This document shows positions 10,735 through 25,735 of a stretch of DNA of 64,000 nucleotides, piece by piece. Numbering within the stretch: the stretch's first letter is position 1; every line of letters starts with the position of its first letter. The stretch is from Phlegmacium glaucopus. Lineage: Eukaryota; Basidiomycota; Agaricomycetes; Agaricales; Cortinariaceae. Both the position numbers and the translations under genes were made by a program. The DNA is taken from contig MU130237.1 of the NCBI GenBank assembly GCA_015039465.1, positions 124,001 through 188,000 on the forward strand. Reading direction: 5' to 3'. A model generated the notes under the pieces. The model worked only from the letters and a program-made list of their open reading frames with translations, was not told where the DNA came from and made no database searches.

Positions 10735-13700
10735 TCACCTTCACGCCCTTGTCGGGGGCTGCGCGCTCCTCTCAGACGACACCGCTTGCATATATTCTCC
10801 AAATTGATGATGTTCGTATACTAATAGACTGTGGCTCGCCAGACTGGGTTCCAGAACCCTCTCCGTTCCAACACCGTCCGGCTGAAAACCCTGGTGATGA
10901 GGCACCTGCATGGGCCGAATACTGTGAAGCGTTGCAAAAGTTGGTGTCATGTTCATGAAAAATAGTTTTCATAGTTTGAACTGTATTCATTAGATGTGCA
11001 CCGACGATTGATTTAGTGTTACTCTCACATGGAGACCTTGCTCATTGTGGTTTGTATCCTTGGGCATATTCCAGATGGGGACTCAAGGCGCCGGCTTATA
11101 CAACCCTACCTGTGCAGGCTATGGGCAGAATTGCAGTCACAGAAGATGTAGAAGGACTACGTGATGAAGAAGAAGTTCTTGACGAACCACGAGAATCGCA
11201 GAGTGCGGACGAAGAAAATGTAGAGTCTCATGACGAATCTCTCCATGCCAAAGACGGCAAAGGAAAATTCATAGCCACTGTCATCGAAGTTCAGGATGCT
11301 TTTGATTCTTGCAACACCTTGAGGTACTCACAACCAACACATCTACAAGGTAGGTTTATATACACTCGTCTCAATCTGCTCATAATATTCGTCTTCAGGA
11401 AAATGCCAGGGATTGACCATAACACCATTCAACGCGGGTCACACTCTCGGTGGTACAATATGGAAAATTCGATCCCCTTCTTCTGGTACAATAATCTACG
11501 CCGTGAATGTGAATCACATGCGCGAACGTCATCTGGACGGCACAGTCTTGATTCGTCAAGCAGCGGGGGGTATCTTTGAGCCTCTTGCACGACCAGATCT
11601 TCTCATTACTGACGCTGACCGCACACCTGTTATTACAAGTCGACGTAAAGATCGTGACGCCGCCCTCATTGGTAATTTACCAGCTGTTTGAATTTGGTCG
11701 TCACCTGAATGAGTTTACACAGACACAATCACTGCGACACTTACTTCTCGATCTTCGCTTCTTCTGCCTTGCGATTCAAGCACTCGTATTCTTGAACTTC
11801 TTGTCCTTCTCGATCAGCATTGGAATTACTCTCGGCTGCGGTATCCTATATGCCTTCTTTCACGCACAGGTCGAGAGATGTTAACTTTTGTGAGAAGTAT
11901 GATGGAATGGCTTGGAGGTACGATTAGCAAAGAAGACGTTGGTGAAGAAGGAACGAACGGACGCCAGAATCAGAACAACAAGCGTCGACGAGACGATGAT
12001 AATGAAGAAGATGCCCTGGGAGCGTTCGCATTGAGATTTAAGTGAGTCAAGAAGGCCCGTCCTAACTTACCATCGATAACAATTTCTTTAGACATCTAGA
12101 ATTCTTTCCTAATCCCCAATCTCTTCTTCAGACATATTCGTCCAAAGATCCTAAATTAATTTTGGCAGTTCCCGCATCTCTATCCCACGGTCCCTCTCGA
12201 CACCTCTTTTCAGATTTTGCTGCTGTCGCAGACAACGTTGTGTTACTCACTGGGCGAGGCGAAGAGGGTACCCTCGGTCGCGCCCTGTTTGAAAGGTGGA
12301 ACGAGTCGCAACGGCCCGAAGACAAATGGGACAATGGAAAAATTGGACGTAACGTGATGATGGATGGTTCAATCAAGCTCAAAATGAGGCGCAAAGTCCC
12401 ATTACAGGGTCTCGAATTAGAGTTGTATCAACAGAAAGAACGTGCTGCAAGAGAGAAGGAGGCTGCACATCAAGCGGCCCTGGCGCGGAATCAGCGAATG
12501 CTGGAAGCTGATGAAGATGACAGTGATTCTGATTCCGATTCTGATTCCGACGCTGAGGAGGAGGACGAAGTGAGGCAAACATTAAATGGAGAGGCAATGG
12601 ATACTGGCGCTGACGCGGCTGGTGCCAAGAGTGATGGCGGTGGGGAAAAAAAGAGACGAAGCGACAAGGGAATGGACAGCACGGATTGGTTAGATGGCGA
12701 CGAGGGGTTGACAAAACAACTGCTCTCATTCGATATCTATCTGAAAGGCAACGTATCGAAATCGACCTTTTTCTTCAAGAATGCTAGCCAGACTCAACGT
12801 TTTAGGATGTTCCCTTACGTGGAGAAAAAACGTAGAGTGGATGACTACGGGGAAACGATTGATGTTGGCATGTGGCTAAGGAAAGGGAAAGCATTGGAGG
12901 CGGAAGCCGAGAGCGAGGATGTGAAAGACTATAAGCGACGAACTTTGGCTGAAGAGGATGCCAAAGTAAGTATCCAGGCTGGACGATATTATCAAGCTAA
13001 CATTTTGAAATCCTTTCAGAAAGCAGTCGACGAACCTCCATCAAAGTATGTCACTAATGATGTCGAAGTTCAATTGGCTTGCCGGCTGCTCTTTGTTGAT
13101 ATGGAAGGTTTGAACGATGGTCGGGCAGTCAAGACTATTGTACCTCAGGTCAATCCTCGTAAGATGGTGAGTCTGCTTCGCTCCGCTTCTTGGTGATTAG
13201 CCAATGTGATGGGTAGATCATTGTGCATGCACCCCCAATGGCAACCGATGCCCTTATTGAAAGTTGTAGCAAAATTCGCTCTATGACAAAGGACATCTAT
13301 GCTCCAACGGTTGGCGAAACGATTCAAATAGGACAACAAACGAACAGCTTTTCAGTCAATATAAGCGATAACCTACTGGCATCTTTGAAGATTTCTCGAG
13401 TACGTGTCCTTACTACGGCGACATGCAAGTTCTAGCTGAATGAATTACTGATTGCGTTCTATAACAGTTTGAGGACAACGAAATCGCATATGTAAGGGGA
13501 CGAGTCACTGCCCACGCAACCTCTACAATACCGACTTTGGAACCGCTTTCGTCATCTTCCGTTCCCTTGGACGTTGAAAAGGGAGCAGAGAGCCTGAGCC
13601 AGAGGGGTCTCGGTTCCCGGCCTCAAGTAGCTCTGCCGCACTCAACGATGATTGGAGAGCTCAAGCTAACTGCCCTAAAATCACGACTTGCCTCCGTCGG

Positions 13701-13890
13701 GGTGCAGGCTGAGCTTGTTGGTGAGGGAGTCCTGATCTGTAGCACATCCGGAAGCTCTGAGGGACTTGGTGGATCTGTTGCTGTCCGAAAACTGGCCAAA
13801 GGCAGGGTTGAAATGGAGGGGAATGTTTCTGAGTTATATTATATTGTACGAAGAGAGATCTATAACCTACACGCACTTGTAACAGCATAG
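10731..13890 (+). CDS. CFT2: Cleavage and polyadenylation factor CFT2 (CPSF100 family)
   Basis: Non-catalytic metallo-beta-lactamase/beta-CASP subunit of the nuclear pre-mRNA 3'-end cleavage complex. The start MITFTPLSGAARSS and LQIDDVRILIDCG match the family N-terminus. The zinc-binding motif is degenerate: where the nuclease subunit CPSF73 has HxHxDHxG, this protein has SHGDLAHCG, as expected of the inactive partner. ITPFNAGHTLGGTIWKI and MRERHLDG are conserved downstream. A beta-CASP region with LAVPASLSHGPSR follows. An acidic insert of SD repeats (12526-12560) and KKRRS interrupts the middle, then KNASQTQRFRMFPYVEKKRR. Several introns. Stop at 13890, only 133 bp before alpha-tubulin 2. 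Confidence 0.9.
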
Positions 13891-14023
13891 TCAAAATAAT
13901 ATCTTTCTGGGGCTGTTACCAAACATCCCGAAAAGGGAATGTGTGGGATTACAAAAAAATCAAAAGGTCCTTGCCCTCTGACCATTTCAAGTTTCCCCCT
14001 CAGACTCTTATATTCATTTTACA

Positions 14024-15926
<1,903 letters not shown>

Positions 15927-16354
15927 TCGGCGTATGGCTCGATTCTAATTTTTTGTGTTTTTCGATACAATCACCTCTGCCTAAAATACCCCCTTAAGTT
16001 ATCGATACTCTTTGATTTCTTTTCTGTATTTTCTTTTTCTTCGTCTTCTCGTTCCAGCTATCACGTTATGAATATTGATCGATGATTGGGTATCACTTCA
16101 AATCAACCATTAAACCCAGTGTTAACAACACTCGTAATGTTTTGTTGTTAATCAGTAGTTCGATTTTAAGGAAAAAATGTTGCGAAGGTGCCATAACATT
16201 CCTCTATCAGTGTTCAAAGGTGCCTCTATCCATGGGTTCCTATTATCTATTCCATCTTAATGGTCAATGTGACTCCAGTCGTGGTACGCTGAACAGTTAT
16301 ACTGGGGAAAATTATGTTGAATATGCTTGGAGTGTTATAGGGTTGAAAGACTCA
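15927..16354. other. Intergenic region, convergent 3' ends
   Basis: Pyrimidine-rich 3' flank of alpha-tubulin 2, followed by the 3' flank of the HAD phosphatase. I see no supported gene here. Confidence 0.5.
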
Positions 16355-17294
16355 CTATGAAAGGTCTTTGACAACAAAATCCGGCTGAGCAGCTTCTACT
16401 TGTTCGCGAGTATGCGTTGTCAACAGAGCAATTACTTTGCAGCCTGCTGCACGTCCGCTACGAATGCCAGTGGGTGCGTCTTCAATGACAATACCTGGGG
16501 TAAAATACAGTTGGACAAGTTAACACAAAGCTTATCAGATAGTGTGACTATTACTAACAGTTCTCCGGCTTGACACCAGCCCGCTTAGCGCCAAGCAGGT
16601 AGGGATCTGGGAATGGTTTACCCCGAGCAACGTCTTCAGAAACAACAAAGACATCGGGTACTGGGATGCCGACTGTTTTGAGAGCAGATGAAGCATATGT
16701 CCGTGTTGCAGATGTACAGATCGTCCAGCAGGGGTTCGGCAGAAAACGCCAAGGGGCAAGCTATCACGCTTGAGATCCTAGTTGCATCCGAGCTGCTAAA
16801 GTTAAGCGTACCTCATCTATGATTGATCTGACTCCCGGGAGAAGTACGATGCCTTGACCTCCGCCTGCAGAGGATGTGGTTACAATGGCCTTTTCGAAGC
16901 GTTCCGCCTCTTGCTGAAAAGGCGGCCATAGGGGGAAATCTGAGATACGTCTATCGCACGTTAATTAGCACTCACTTCGAGAATCTGTGGATCTTGGATG
17001 CCACAATGATTTCTGAGATTGTCGACAGTGCGAACTCCATGGGACGCTGTCTCGGAAATTTTTAGAGATAGCACGGCAGTTTATTGGAGAGCGGTGCTCA
17101 CAGCTCAAAATATGGTGTATATCGATGGCCGGGTAGGTTTCTAGGAACAAGTTCCACGCGCCTACGACACCTGCAGTGGAATCGACCAATGTGCCGTCCA
17201 TATCGCAGAGACTATGTGAAATAAATGTCGGCAAATAAAAATCGGGAGAATTGACAAGTTACATCGCATCTGCATGAACCAAGGTATCTGACAT
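16355..17294 (-). CDS. HAD-family sugar/glycerol phosphatase
   Basis: Haloacid dehalogenase superfamily phosphatase, most like fungal glycerol-3-phosphatase and 2-deoxyglucose-6-phosphatase (GPP/DOG). Splicing joins MSDTLVHADA to ILCDMDGTLVDSTAGVVGAW; the first aspartate of DMDGT is the nucleophile of the family. The C-terminal part has PGIVIEDAPTGIRSGRAAGC, the motif that supplies the magnesium-binding acidic residues, then KVIALLTTHTREQVEAAQPD and a stop at 16355. Several introns in between. Length about 240 residues, as expected. Substrate cannot be told from sequence. It starts 87 bp from the divergent SEC15 start. Confidence 0.85.
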
Positions 17295-17381
17295 TTTAGA
17301 AAGGAGTTGAAAGGTATTCAAGTAAAATAACATACAAAAACGGCACAATATCTGACCACGCGTTATTTAGATCAGAAGGGT

Positions 17382-20376
17382 ATGGCAAACATCAAAGGCG
17401 ACAACGAACCTCCGAAGTCCTATTCTGGAATCGGCTCTATTATGCCTCCGCGCAGGAAACAGCAGTTTACCCAGGAAAACATAGACCAGCAGTTCCAGCA
17501 AATTCATCTTCTGGACCCTTCTTCTTCTTCTGAGAATTTAGAACAGCTCGGCCCTATTATCAAACAAATTCACACCAACCGGCAACAGGATGCATATCTC
17601 AGAACGATACAGGGCCTTATCGACTCAAAGGATACAGAGATCGAAAAGATATGCGGTGATAATTATCAAGACTTCATATCTTCGGTCTCAACCCTCTTCA
17701 CGGTTAAGTCTTATACCGACAAGATGAAGGAAAATATTTCTTCTTTGGATAACAGTGTTGCTCAACTTGGGGGAGGTCTTGTGGAGAAAAAACGTGCCCT
17801 ACTTCAGTCGAGGAAGACTGCTGCTAACTTGGATGAGGCAATTGATACCCTGCAAGCCTGTCTACGCGTTTTAGACGTTGTTGATCGGGTTGGTGAGATG
17901 ATTAGAGAGGGCAAATACTGGAGCGCGTTGAGGGTCTGTCGTTACTATCATTTACTGTCATTTACCTGTTTTCAATACAATTACGCATCAGTCACTCGAG
18001 GATATCCAAAGTATGCCTCCAACTTCATTATCGCAAACACCGTTCTTCCAACATCTTCTTTCCTCCTTGCCCTCCCTGCGAAGCCAAATCAAAGATGCTG
18101 TGACAGCTTCAATGAAACAATGGCTTCTGGAGATCAGGAATGTAAGCACGGAGGTAGGTCGGTTGGCTTTTGAAGCTATGGAGGCTCGCACTCGGCGATG
18201 GCGAGTACGCCGGGAGAAAGACCCTCTTCTCCGTTCAAGTCGAGTAGGCAGTGCAGTGGAACTCGTCACATACGAGAAGATTGAATGTAAGCGCTAATTT
18301 AACTTATGGGTCACCAACATTGACCACATATTTTCATAGTTGATGTCCTCGACAACGATAAACTGCATGTGGATTTCAAGCCACTATTTGAATGCGTTCA
18401 CATATATAGCGCCCTTGACTCTTTGAGTGAACTCCAAAAATCATACCAGGCGGACAGAAAGGTAAGATGATTACACCACCGTTATGAATAGCGAGGTACC
18501 TACTGTCACCACCTTATAACAGGCCCAATCAGCCCTTATTCTTCCAATGCCTCTGCGATTGGTGTCCCTCCCAACTTTGACACAAGAAATCTCAGGATTC
18601 TTCATTGTCGAGTCTCATGTACTAGAAACGACTGGCTCATTTCGGTCTTCGCGAGATGTCGAGGAACTATGGGAAGCGGTTGCTGTCGCCCTAACAGCGG
18701 CTATCGAAAACGCTCTGCGTACGGAGACGGACGCAGAAAGCTTTTTAAAGGTCAAAGAAACCCTTTTAATGTTTATAATGACACTGGAGGTGGGTGCTAG
18801 ATTATGACGTGTAAGTTGTCAGATTAAGCTCCTTATTTACAGACCTCTTCCTACTCGACCACCTCCCTTCACTCATTTATAATTGTGCTCTTCGAGAAAT
18901 ATGCCAATTTACTACAAGCGCAGTTCACCCGTCAGTTTGAGGCGGTAAGTTTTAACTCTGACTCGACAGATGTCTTTTTTTTCTCAACCATTCCCCTCAA
19001 CTCAGATCGTGCATGAGGATGACCATACACCTATGCGAGCAGAAACTCAACAGGATGTCGATATGGCACTTGAAGTGGTGTGGGTAACCGAGAAGGAGAG
19101 ATCCGAGATTAAACAGTGAGTTTGAGTTTATATACCTGACAATCCTGTCAACTTACTGTGCTTTAGATTGCCTCTGCCAAACTTTCTCCCGTGGTCTCAG
19201 ACTTTCTTCTCGTGTTGTCAAGATGTAATAACATCATACGTCGTCCCACATAATCTTACCTATTTTCGACAGATCCGGACCTTCATCCAAAAATTCTATG
19301 CATTCCTAGAAGGAGTATCTCAGCATCATCGTGATATCGACGAACTTTTAAGCAAAGTAAGGCGTACTCAATGGAATAGTGATCTATATTCATTTCCCAG
19401 TCCCTGGACTCTCTGCTGTCAAGGAGCATCAGTGAAACTATTGGGTCCCGTTTAGCAAAGACCCAAAATCCAACACAGATCGCACAAATAATCACGAATT
19501 TGGAGCATTTTCAAGTTGCCTGCACCGAACTTGAACGTTCACTCACAAATCTCCGGTTGGTATTTTTTTTTTCCAAGGGCTCAATAACCTGGAGGGCTAA
19601 TATTGTTCCTAGTTCTACGCATCGGGGTGGAGTCATCAGACTTACAGCTCCCGAATCATTTGAGGGTACCATCTCTCGGTCTCGTGTTCGCATGTCAAGC
19701 CTCATTTCTTCCAAACTTGACCAATGCTTCGAGTTGTCTGAATATGATTGGACCCCAAATACACGAGAAAGCTCGCCTAGCATGTATCTGTACGAACTGG
19801 TCAATTGGCTGACTACAGTCGTCGATTCCCTAGTAATCAAAGAGAACTACAAAGACGAGGCATATAAAGGAGCCTTAGGATACATTGTTGATTGTTTAAT
19901 GGTCAGTCGATTGAAGCAGCTCTCTTATTTATTTATTCATTTTTGCTCCCCCCCCCAGGATTTTCTAACTGGGCGTAACGTACCCATGATGAACGAGAAT
20001 GCTATTTCAAATATCCTGATTGATGTGGACTTTCTCGAGGACGAGCTGAGACGAATCGGGAGATCCCATCTCGCAACGGCCTTCACTGAGCTTCGCCTGG
20101 TTAGTTATAAGATCCTGAAATAGTTAGTAATGGACACTGATTATTTTGGAATAGACAACGTCCATTCCACTCAGCAATACTGTTCAAGAGTATCTTGTAC
20201 CTGCCAACAGGCAAGCATCATATGCACCTGTAAGGCCTAAACGATTACAAGCTCTTCTTGAGAAGTTAGCTCGATTCGGCGCGAATCAACGAGATGTCAC
20301 TTCAAGAGAGTTGGGAGAGAAGAGACGGCGGGAGGCCGAGGCTGTCGGACGAGTATTTCCTGGTGAAAGTCGCTGA
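17382..20376 (+). CDS. SEC15: Exocyst complex subunit SEC15
   Basis: Subunit of the octameric exocyst that tethers secretory vesicles to the plasma membrane; Sec15 is the effector of the Rab GTPase Sec4. The N-terminal exon contains QQFQQIHLLDP, QDAYLRTIQGLIDSKD and DNYQDFISSVSTLFTVKSYT, typical of the family, followed by coiled-coil helices (VEKKRALLQSRKTAANLDEA). Later exons give SALILPMPLRLVSLPTLTQE, SPSMYLYELVNWLTTVVDSL and DVDFLEDELRRIG. The protein ends FPGESR. Around ten short introns. The ATG at 17382 is used here; an in-frame ATG 60 bases later (MPPRRKQQFTQENI) is an equally plausible start. Confidence 0.85.
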
Positions 20377-20621
20377 CGTTATACGCCTCAGCAATTGTAA
20401 GCTATAGCATATAATAAGGAGCCATGAATGATCTAGGAAGGAGTATATTCAAGGCTACATGCTTGTAGGTTTTCGAGAAAGAGACAAGGATGTAAATAGG
20501 AAAAAAAGACGGTCAAGAAAAAAAAGGCTTGTACTAGTACTGCGAGTGAAGGGATGCAAACAGCGGACCGGTGAATACGTTTTCGGTATCGTGAAAGGAT
20601 CGTGACACGTGTAACAAGCCA

Positions 20622-21444
<823 letters not shown>

Positions 21445-22009
21445 TGTTGTGGAAGGTGGCTAAGGAGCAAGTTCAAGTTTGTGGTTAAAAGCTGGGGACA
21501 GCGAGTCAAAGGTTTGTCGTGGGACTCTCAATTTAAAATCCCGCCAAAGTAATGTGTCACAACACAGCGTTACTACTAGTACTACCGCTTTTATAGTCTC
21601 TATAACAGGACACGTATTCTTTATACCGCAGCATTGTCTACGCATTAACAAGAGTACGTGGAATTTGGAATCATAGTTTTGAGTCACTCTGAAGCCAACG
21701 GGGTCCGACTGCGGTTATTGAATACGCTCGTGTGATACTCCCAAAGTTCCTGACATCTACTACGCGTGCTCAATATTAAATTGTCTTGCCAGTGAAGTTC
21801 TGACTCATTAGGAAAAAGAAGAACAGGATAGATTGTAGAATAAGAGGATACAAAGGAATACAGAACTGGACTGATGTCTAAAAGAGGTACTAGAAAGACA
21901 GAGGGAAGAAACAAGACCAATTCCATGTTTCTATCTAACAAAAAAAAACATGCGGGGTGATTTGTCGTGGGAAAGAGAAAGTGATTTCCGTAATAGTTCT
22001 AGGGCGCAT
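21445..22009. other. Intergenic region upstream of ARF1
   Basis: About 565 bp between the ARF1 start and the stop of the phosphatase on the same strand; it should hold the ARF1 promoter. No supported gene or repeat seen. Confidence 0.5.
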
Positions 22010-22714
22010 CTATCGAAGTCCGGATGCCTGAAGTCTGCGCTCCAGCTGGGACCGCCAATTGGTATAGATTCCGTTGGAGGGAGAAGGCGCATATTGACAG
22101 AGTTCAAAAAGAACAAGTTGCTCCTGGAACCCAGGATTAGGCCAGATCTGATTGCGCGCTAAATTCCGCACTCAGCACCATTTATTAAAAAGATGCTAAG
22201 CATATCTCTTACCATTTCTGACCATATCCAATGCTTGTGTGGTGCGAATTCGTCGTGACCACATCACTGCGTGGTTTATACATTATGAAGCTTGCCAATT
22301 GAAAGAAGAAAAAAGGACTAGAGAACTTACAATATGCAGCGACAACTGCTGCACTTCGGGAAATGCCTTGAACACAGTGGACGAACACAACGCCGCCAGA
22401 ACGTAGTGCCTGATCGATAAATCGGCATGCCGCTGGTAAGTGAATCAATAGGTCTGCATAATCGACGTCTTCAACCGATATACGCATATGGCATATTCCC
22501 GATCCAGGTGCCTCTGCGGGGATAGGATCCGCGCAGACGGAGACGATATGCGTGATATGGTTGTCTGTCATTGAACGCGTCGAGCGCGCAGCCATGATAC
22601 TAGAAGGGGTCGAAAGTTAATAGAAATGAACCAATTAAACGAATGGTACGGAGCCACTAACTTTCCCAAGAAAAGCTTGTTTTCGATGACAGCATTGACG
22701 TTTTTCCAGCTCAT
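22010..22714 (-). CDS. Dual-specificity protein phosphatase
   Basis: Cysteine-based protein phosphatase. Splicing gives MSWKNVNAVIENKLFLGNI, then MTDNHITHIVSVC and the active-site loop HCVQGISRSAAVV, which contains the C-x5-R signature. An upstream aspartate (VEDVDYADL) is a candidate general acid. The C-terminal half has WPNPGFQEQLVLFE and QLERRL before a stop at 22010. At roughly 190 residues it is a small, single-domain enzyme like fungal atypical DSPs. I chose ATG 22714; a longer in-frame extension upstream exists but is not conserved-looking. Substrate unknown. Confidence 0.82.
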
Positions 22715-23901
22715 GTCTTCGCAGTTGTCCTTTTTTGTAAGACTTGTGGGTACCTTGGTGATTTTCACCCAACATCATCAGCCTCGTTATGTACTTTCCA
22801 GGGCGGCTGGTAGATAACCGAAATACAGAGGCGGAGGTATCCAATCCCGTTCTGTCTCCCGCCATTTTTCTTGGAGATTGCTTGAAAATGGTAAAAAAAG
22901 AGATTAAAGCAGTGTCAGGGCACTATTGCTCAATGAGCAAGATAGGTCCGAGCCAAATACCGGCACGGTCGCGCGTGTAGTTTCCTCTTTTGGAATCCAC
23001 TCGGAATGCCTCTCGTTGCTATGGCGGTGTAAACACGTTGTCGCCGTTGATGCTGACTGTCCGACCCTGTCCGAACATCTCGAGGCAACCTTGGGTAACT
23101 TTTTCTCAAAGGTCTTTTTTTTTCGGTTATTGTGATGGCCGGCTCTGATTTTCGTAGGTGCCAATCTTGAAATTACTAATCTTTAACGAGTTACGACATA
23201 CATTCCATTAACATGACTGTTTTGTATAGGATTACGGGGGCTCACGCCTTGCGGAACATTCAAGTCAAAATATAAGCATCGACTGACGGTGCTTCGTCTC
23301 CAACTTTCAACTTTAACATATCTGAGCCAATAATACATCAGGTTACTCGGTGAACACGGACTTTGTCATCATATATCCTACGACAGAGTGCACGATGAGA
23401 TATATTTGATTGATATGAGATCGCAAAAACCCAGACTACTGTTGTTCAAGATCTATGATATCTATGTCTTATGTAACCATAGTCAGCGGGTGTGTTTCAA
23501 TGTTCGTGGATTCCATGAGGTGGGTTACATAATACATGATGGTCACTCTAAATGCACATATAAACGACATAGCAGTATAGACAAGCACTGGTACAAAAAG
23601 GCTTTCCTTGAGTTCTCAGGATCCACCCACCCGCTCCATCCGCTCCATCCACTCTTCGCAAAATGAAAATTGAATGGGCTTCATCAGTATGTGCGATAAT
23701 AATTCCTTGGTGTTCAATTATCTGACTCTTAGCTATAGTTCCGTTCAGACGGCTCCAGATGTAGGCCCCCGCCATCAACCATGCATGGATGGCTAGCAAA
23801 GATGAGAGGAACATTGCTAGGCAACGAAGAACTACGGTCAAAGGTCAATATACCTGTCCTGGGCAGTGGGCTCCCGCTAATATTGCTATTCGACATAGGG
23901 T

Positions 23902-24237
23902 ATGAAAGAAATGAGAGAAGCACGAGATGCACGGAAAAGACGTACGGGAAGAAACGGGCAGCCTCATCGTGCATCAACCGGACGCAGCATGTTTTCGATC
24001 CTTAGCTTCTACATGGGTCCGTCGAAGCAGCCTGTCCGTCAACCGGCGAACACTCGGAATATCTCGTCACGCCCAACCTATCGTAGTCATCAGAGCCATC
24101 GAAGTCATACCAAGAATGTGAGACCGTCTCTCAATTCATCAGGGACTTTGCGTAGGTCCACCGGTGGAAGAACGCATCGCGAGCCCGCGTCTCGATCATA
24201 TAATGGCACTCGAAACAATCGCCGCTCAACTCGCTAA
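23902..24237 (+). CDS. Possible small Arg/Ser-rich protein (doubtful)
   Basis: An ATG-initiated ORF of 111 codons, strongly basic and rich in Arg, Ser, Thr and His, with SHQSHRSH-type runs near the middle and RNNRRSTR at the end. I recognise no family. Basic, low-complexity composition can arise from non-coding DNA, and no intron or conserved motif supports it. An internal start at 23989 is also possible. Confidence 0.18.
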   Translation: MKEMREARDARKRRTGRNGQPHRASTGRSMFSILSFYMGPSKQPVRQPANTRNISSRPTYRSHQSHRSHTKNVRPSLNSSGTLRRSTGGRTHREPASRSYNGTRNNRRSTR

Positions 24238-24572
24238 TAGAGTGCCTTGAACGACAGTCTTATCTGCGACGACACGCCTTGGATATTTTACTTTATCATA
24301 AATTAGTTGGAAAGTTTGTGGACACACAAGGACTTTGGGATTTATAATTAGATAAATCTCACTGTGGATTTTGGAGTATTTAAATACCTAGCCCATTAAG
24401 AGAAAGGATTTCAGAATATTGAACATAATGAAACACGAGGCGTGTCGAGCTATCCGATGTGAACATAACTGCCAAGTCAGGGAGCTAGACAGGGAAAACG
24501 TTGCATGGGGGTAAATTTATGTGAGAGTAAGACCTCAATTCGCGGAGCCTAAAAAGGGTTCGGCAAGGCGGC

Positions 24573-24597
24573 AAGGCTGTCTTACTTGGACAGCCTT
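24573..24597. repeat. Perfect 9-bp stem hairpin
   Basis: AAGGCTGTC (24573-24581) and its exact complement GACAGCCTT (24589-24597) are separated by seven bases. It lies in the gene-poor interval, in a local GC-rich patch that also has a CGGCAAGG repeat. Could be a terminator-like or element-end structure; function unknown. Confidence 0.5.
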
Positions 24598-25027
24598 CAA
24601 AGACTGGCTATTTGGATTCAGAATCATAATCTTCCCAGATCTCCATAAATCTCGGCGTCGCCAATTAACCTTTGCGTACCTGATTAAATAATGAATCCAT
24701 GGCTCACCTGCGCAAGTGTGAGGCTAAGCGCCCGACGACTCGGATGATTTTATAATCAGATTAATAAATTATTGAAAGAAAGCACCTACGCATCGTGTAG
24801 TTCTGATAAAGATACAATAATTACACGCGTTGAGCTGCAAGATAACACGTTTGATAATCGTCTGTTTTTCATATAGTATATATTTATTAATAATAGGTAC
24901 ACAACAAAGTTCACGTTTACCACCTGGGGCCAGGTCACAGCCACACAGTGGGGCCAGCCATAAAAGACCCAACCCAGGTTTTTACGTTCTGTAGGGTGAT
25001 ATTCAGTGCTGGCCACGATATCCTGGT

Positions 25028-25551
25028 ATGCCTTCATCGCAGTTTCCCCCGTCCGTCATCGCTCTTAATATCTTTTCGCTCCTTATAACAATATTCATCC
25101 TCATTCTGTCAATACAAGACTGCGGCATTTTATCAGTAAGTCATAACAAAGTCCATTCCGGAATACTCAATGGTCCTGACACGAGCGCAAGTTATGCCTG
25201 AATCCCCTATTTGCCCTCATCACCGCAGGGTACCACATCGTAATGTTGGCGCTGGCCTATAGGCGTCCCGACGACGCTCCTGTTCTGCCAATCGGATACA
25301 CAGTTTGGGCGTACTTTCTCTCGCTCTCATGGCTCGGCGCGTACATTGCAATGGCTATGATTCTTTCGAGGAAGCAGAGCGAAATCCTAGTATTCGATCT
25401 TGATGTCATTGTTCCACGGCACTTGAGGAACTTCCAAAAGCTTCAGATGTTCCTCGACCCGTTGGAATGTGTCATCTTGGGGAACCTTGCAGTCAAAAGC
25501 ACCATTCAGCGGAGGGTAACGGTCGACCCATCCAAAGATCAGGTACCTTGA
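25028..25551 (+). CDS. Small multi-pass membrane protein, unknown function
   Basis: Two exons joined in frame by a GTAAGT...AAG intron. Exon 1 starts MPSSQFPPSVIALNIFSLLI and is mostly a hydrophobic helix. Exon 2 starts LCLNPLFALITAGYHIVMLA and contains a further helix at GYTVWAYFLSLSWLGAYIAM. A fourth, weaker hydrophobic stretch is near LECVILGNLAVK. Total about 150 residues with probably three or four membrane spans. The layout is like lineage-specific fungal membrane proteins. I recognise no named family. Tail-to-tail with the DUF3245-like gene. Confidence 0.6.
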
Positions 25552-25735
25552 TTTTATGGATCGTTGTGGACTGGACGGGGAGGCAAACAGGAGGGATTTG
25601 CTAATGACAGACATAGTTTTAATGTCGACCATCATGACGCCGCTTGCAGCGACTTAACAAGTTGTCTTCCAGGCAGACCTTAGTAAAGCAGCTATGTACG
25701 GTAAAGTCCAGTTTGACAGAAGTATGAATAAGTTA

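Larger units (their letters stand above)
22715..25027. other. Gene-poor interval
   Basis: About 2.3 kb with only short, low-quality reading frames. Items I can see are an Arg/Ser-rich ORF (23902-24237), a small direct repeat of CGCTCCATC near 23632 and a perfect hairpin at 24573-24597. Nothing else resembles a gene, although a non-coding transcript cannot be excluded. Confidence 0.5.

Noticed and set aside
12379..12729. Antisense ORF inside CFT2
   Set aside because: It mirrors the SD-repeat region of CFT2, whose frame is supported by conservation.
24786..25037. Reverse-strand ORF with hydrophobic stretch upstream of the small membrane protein
   Set aside because: Two competing frames, no conserved motif, and it overlaps the supported + strand first exon.
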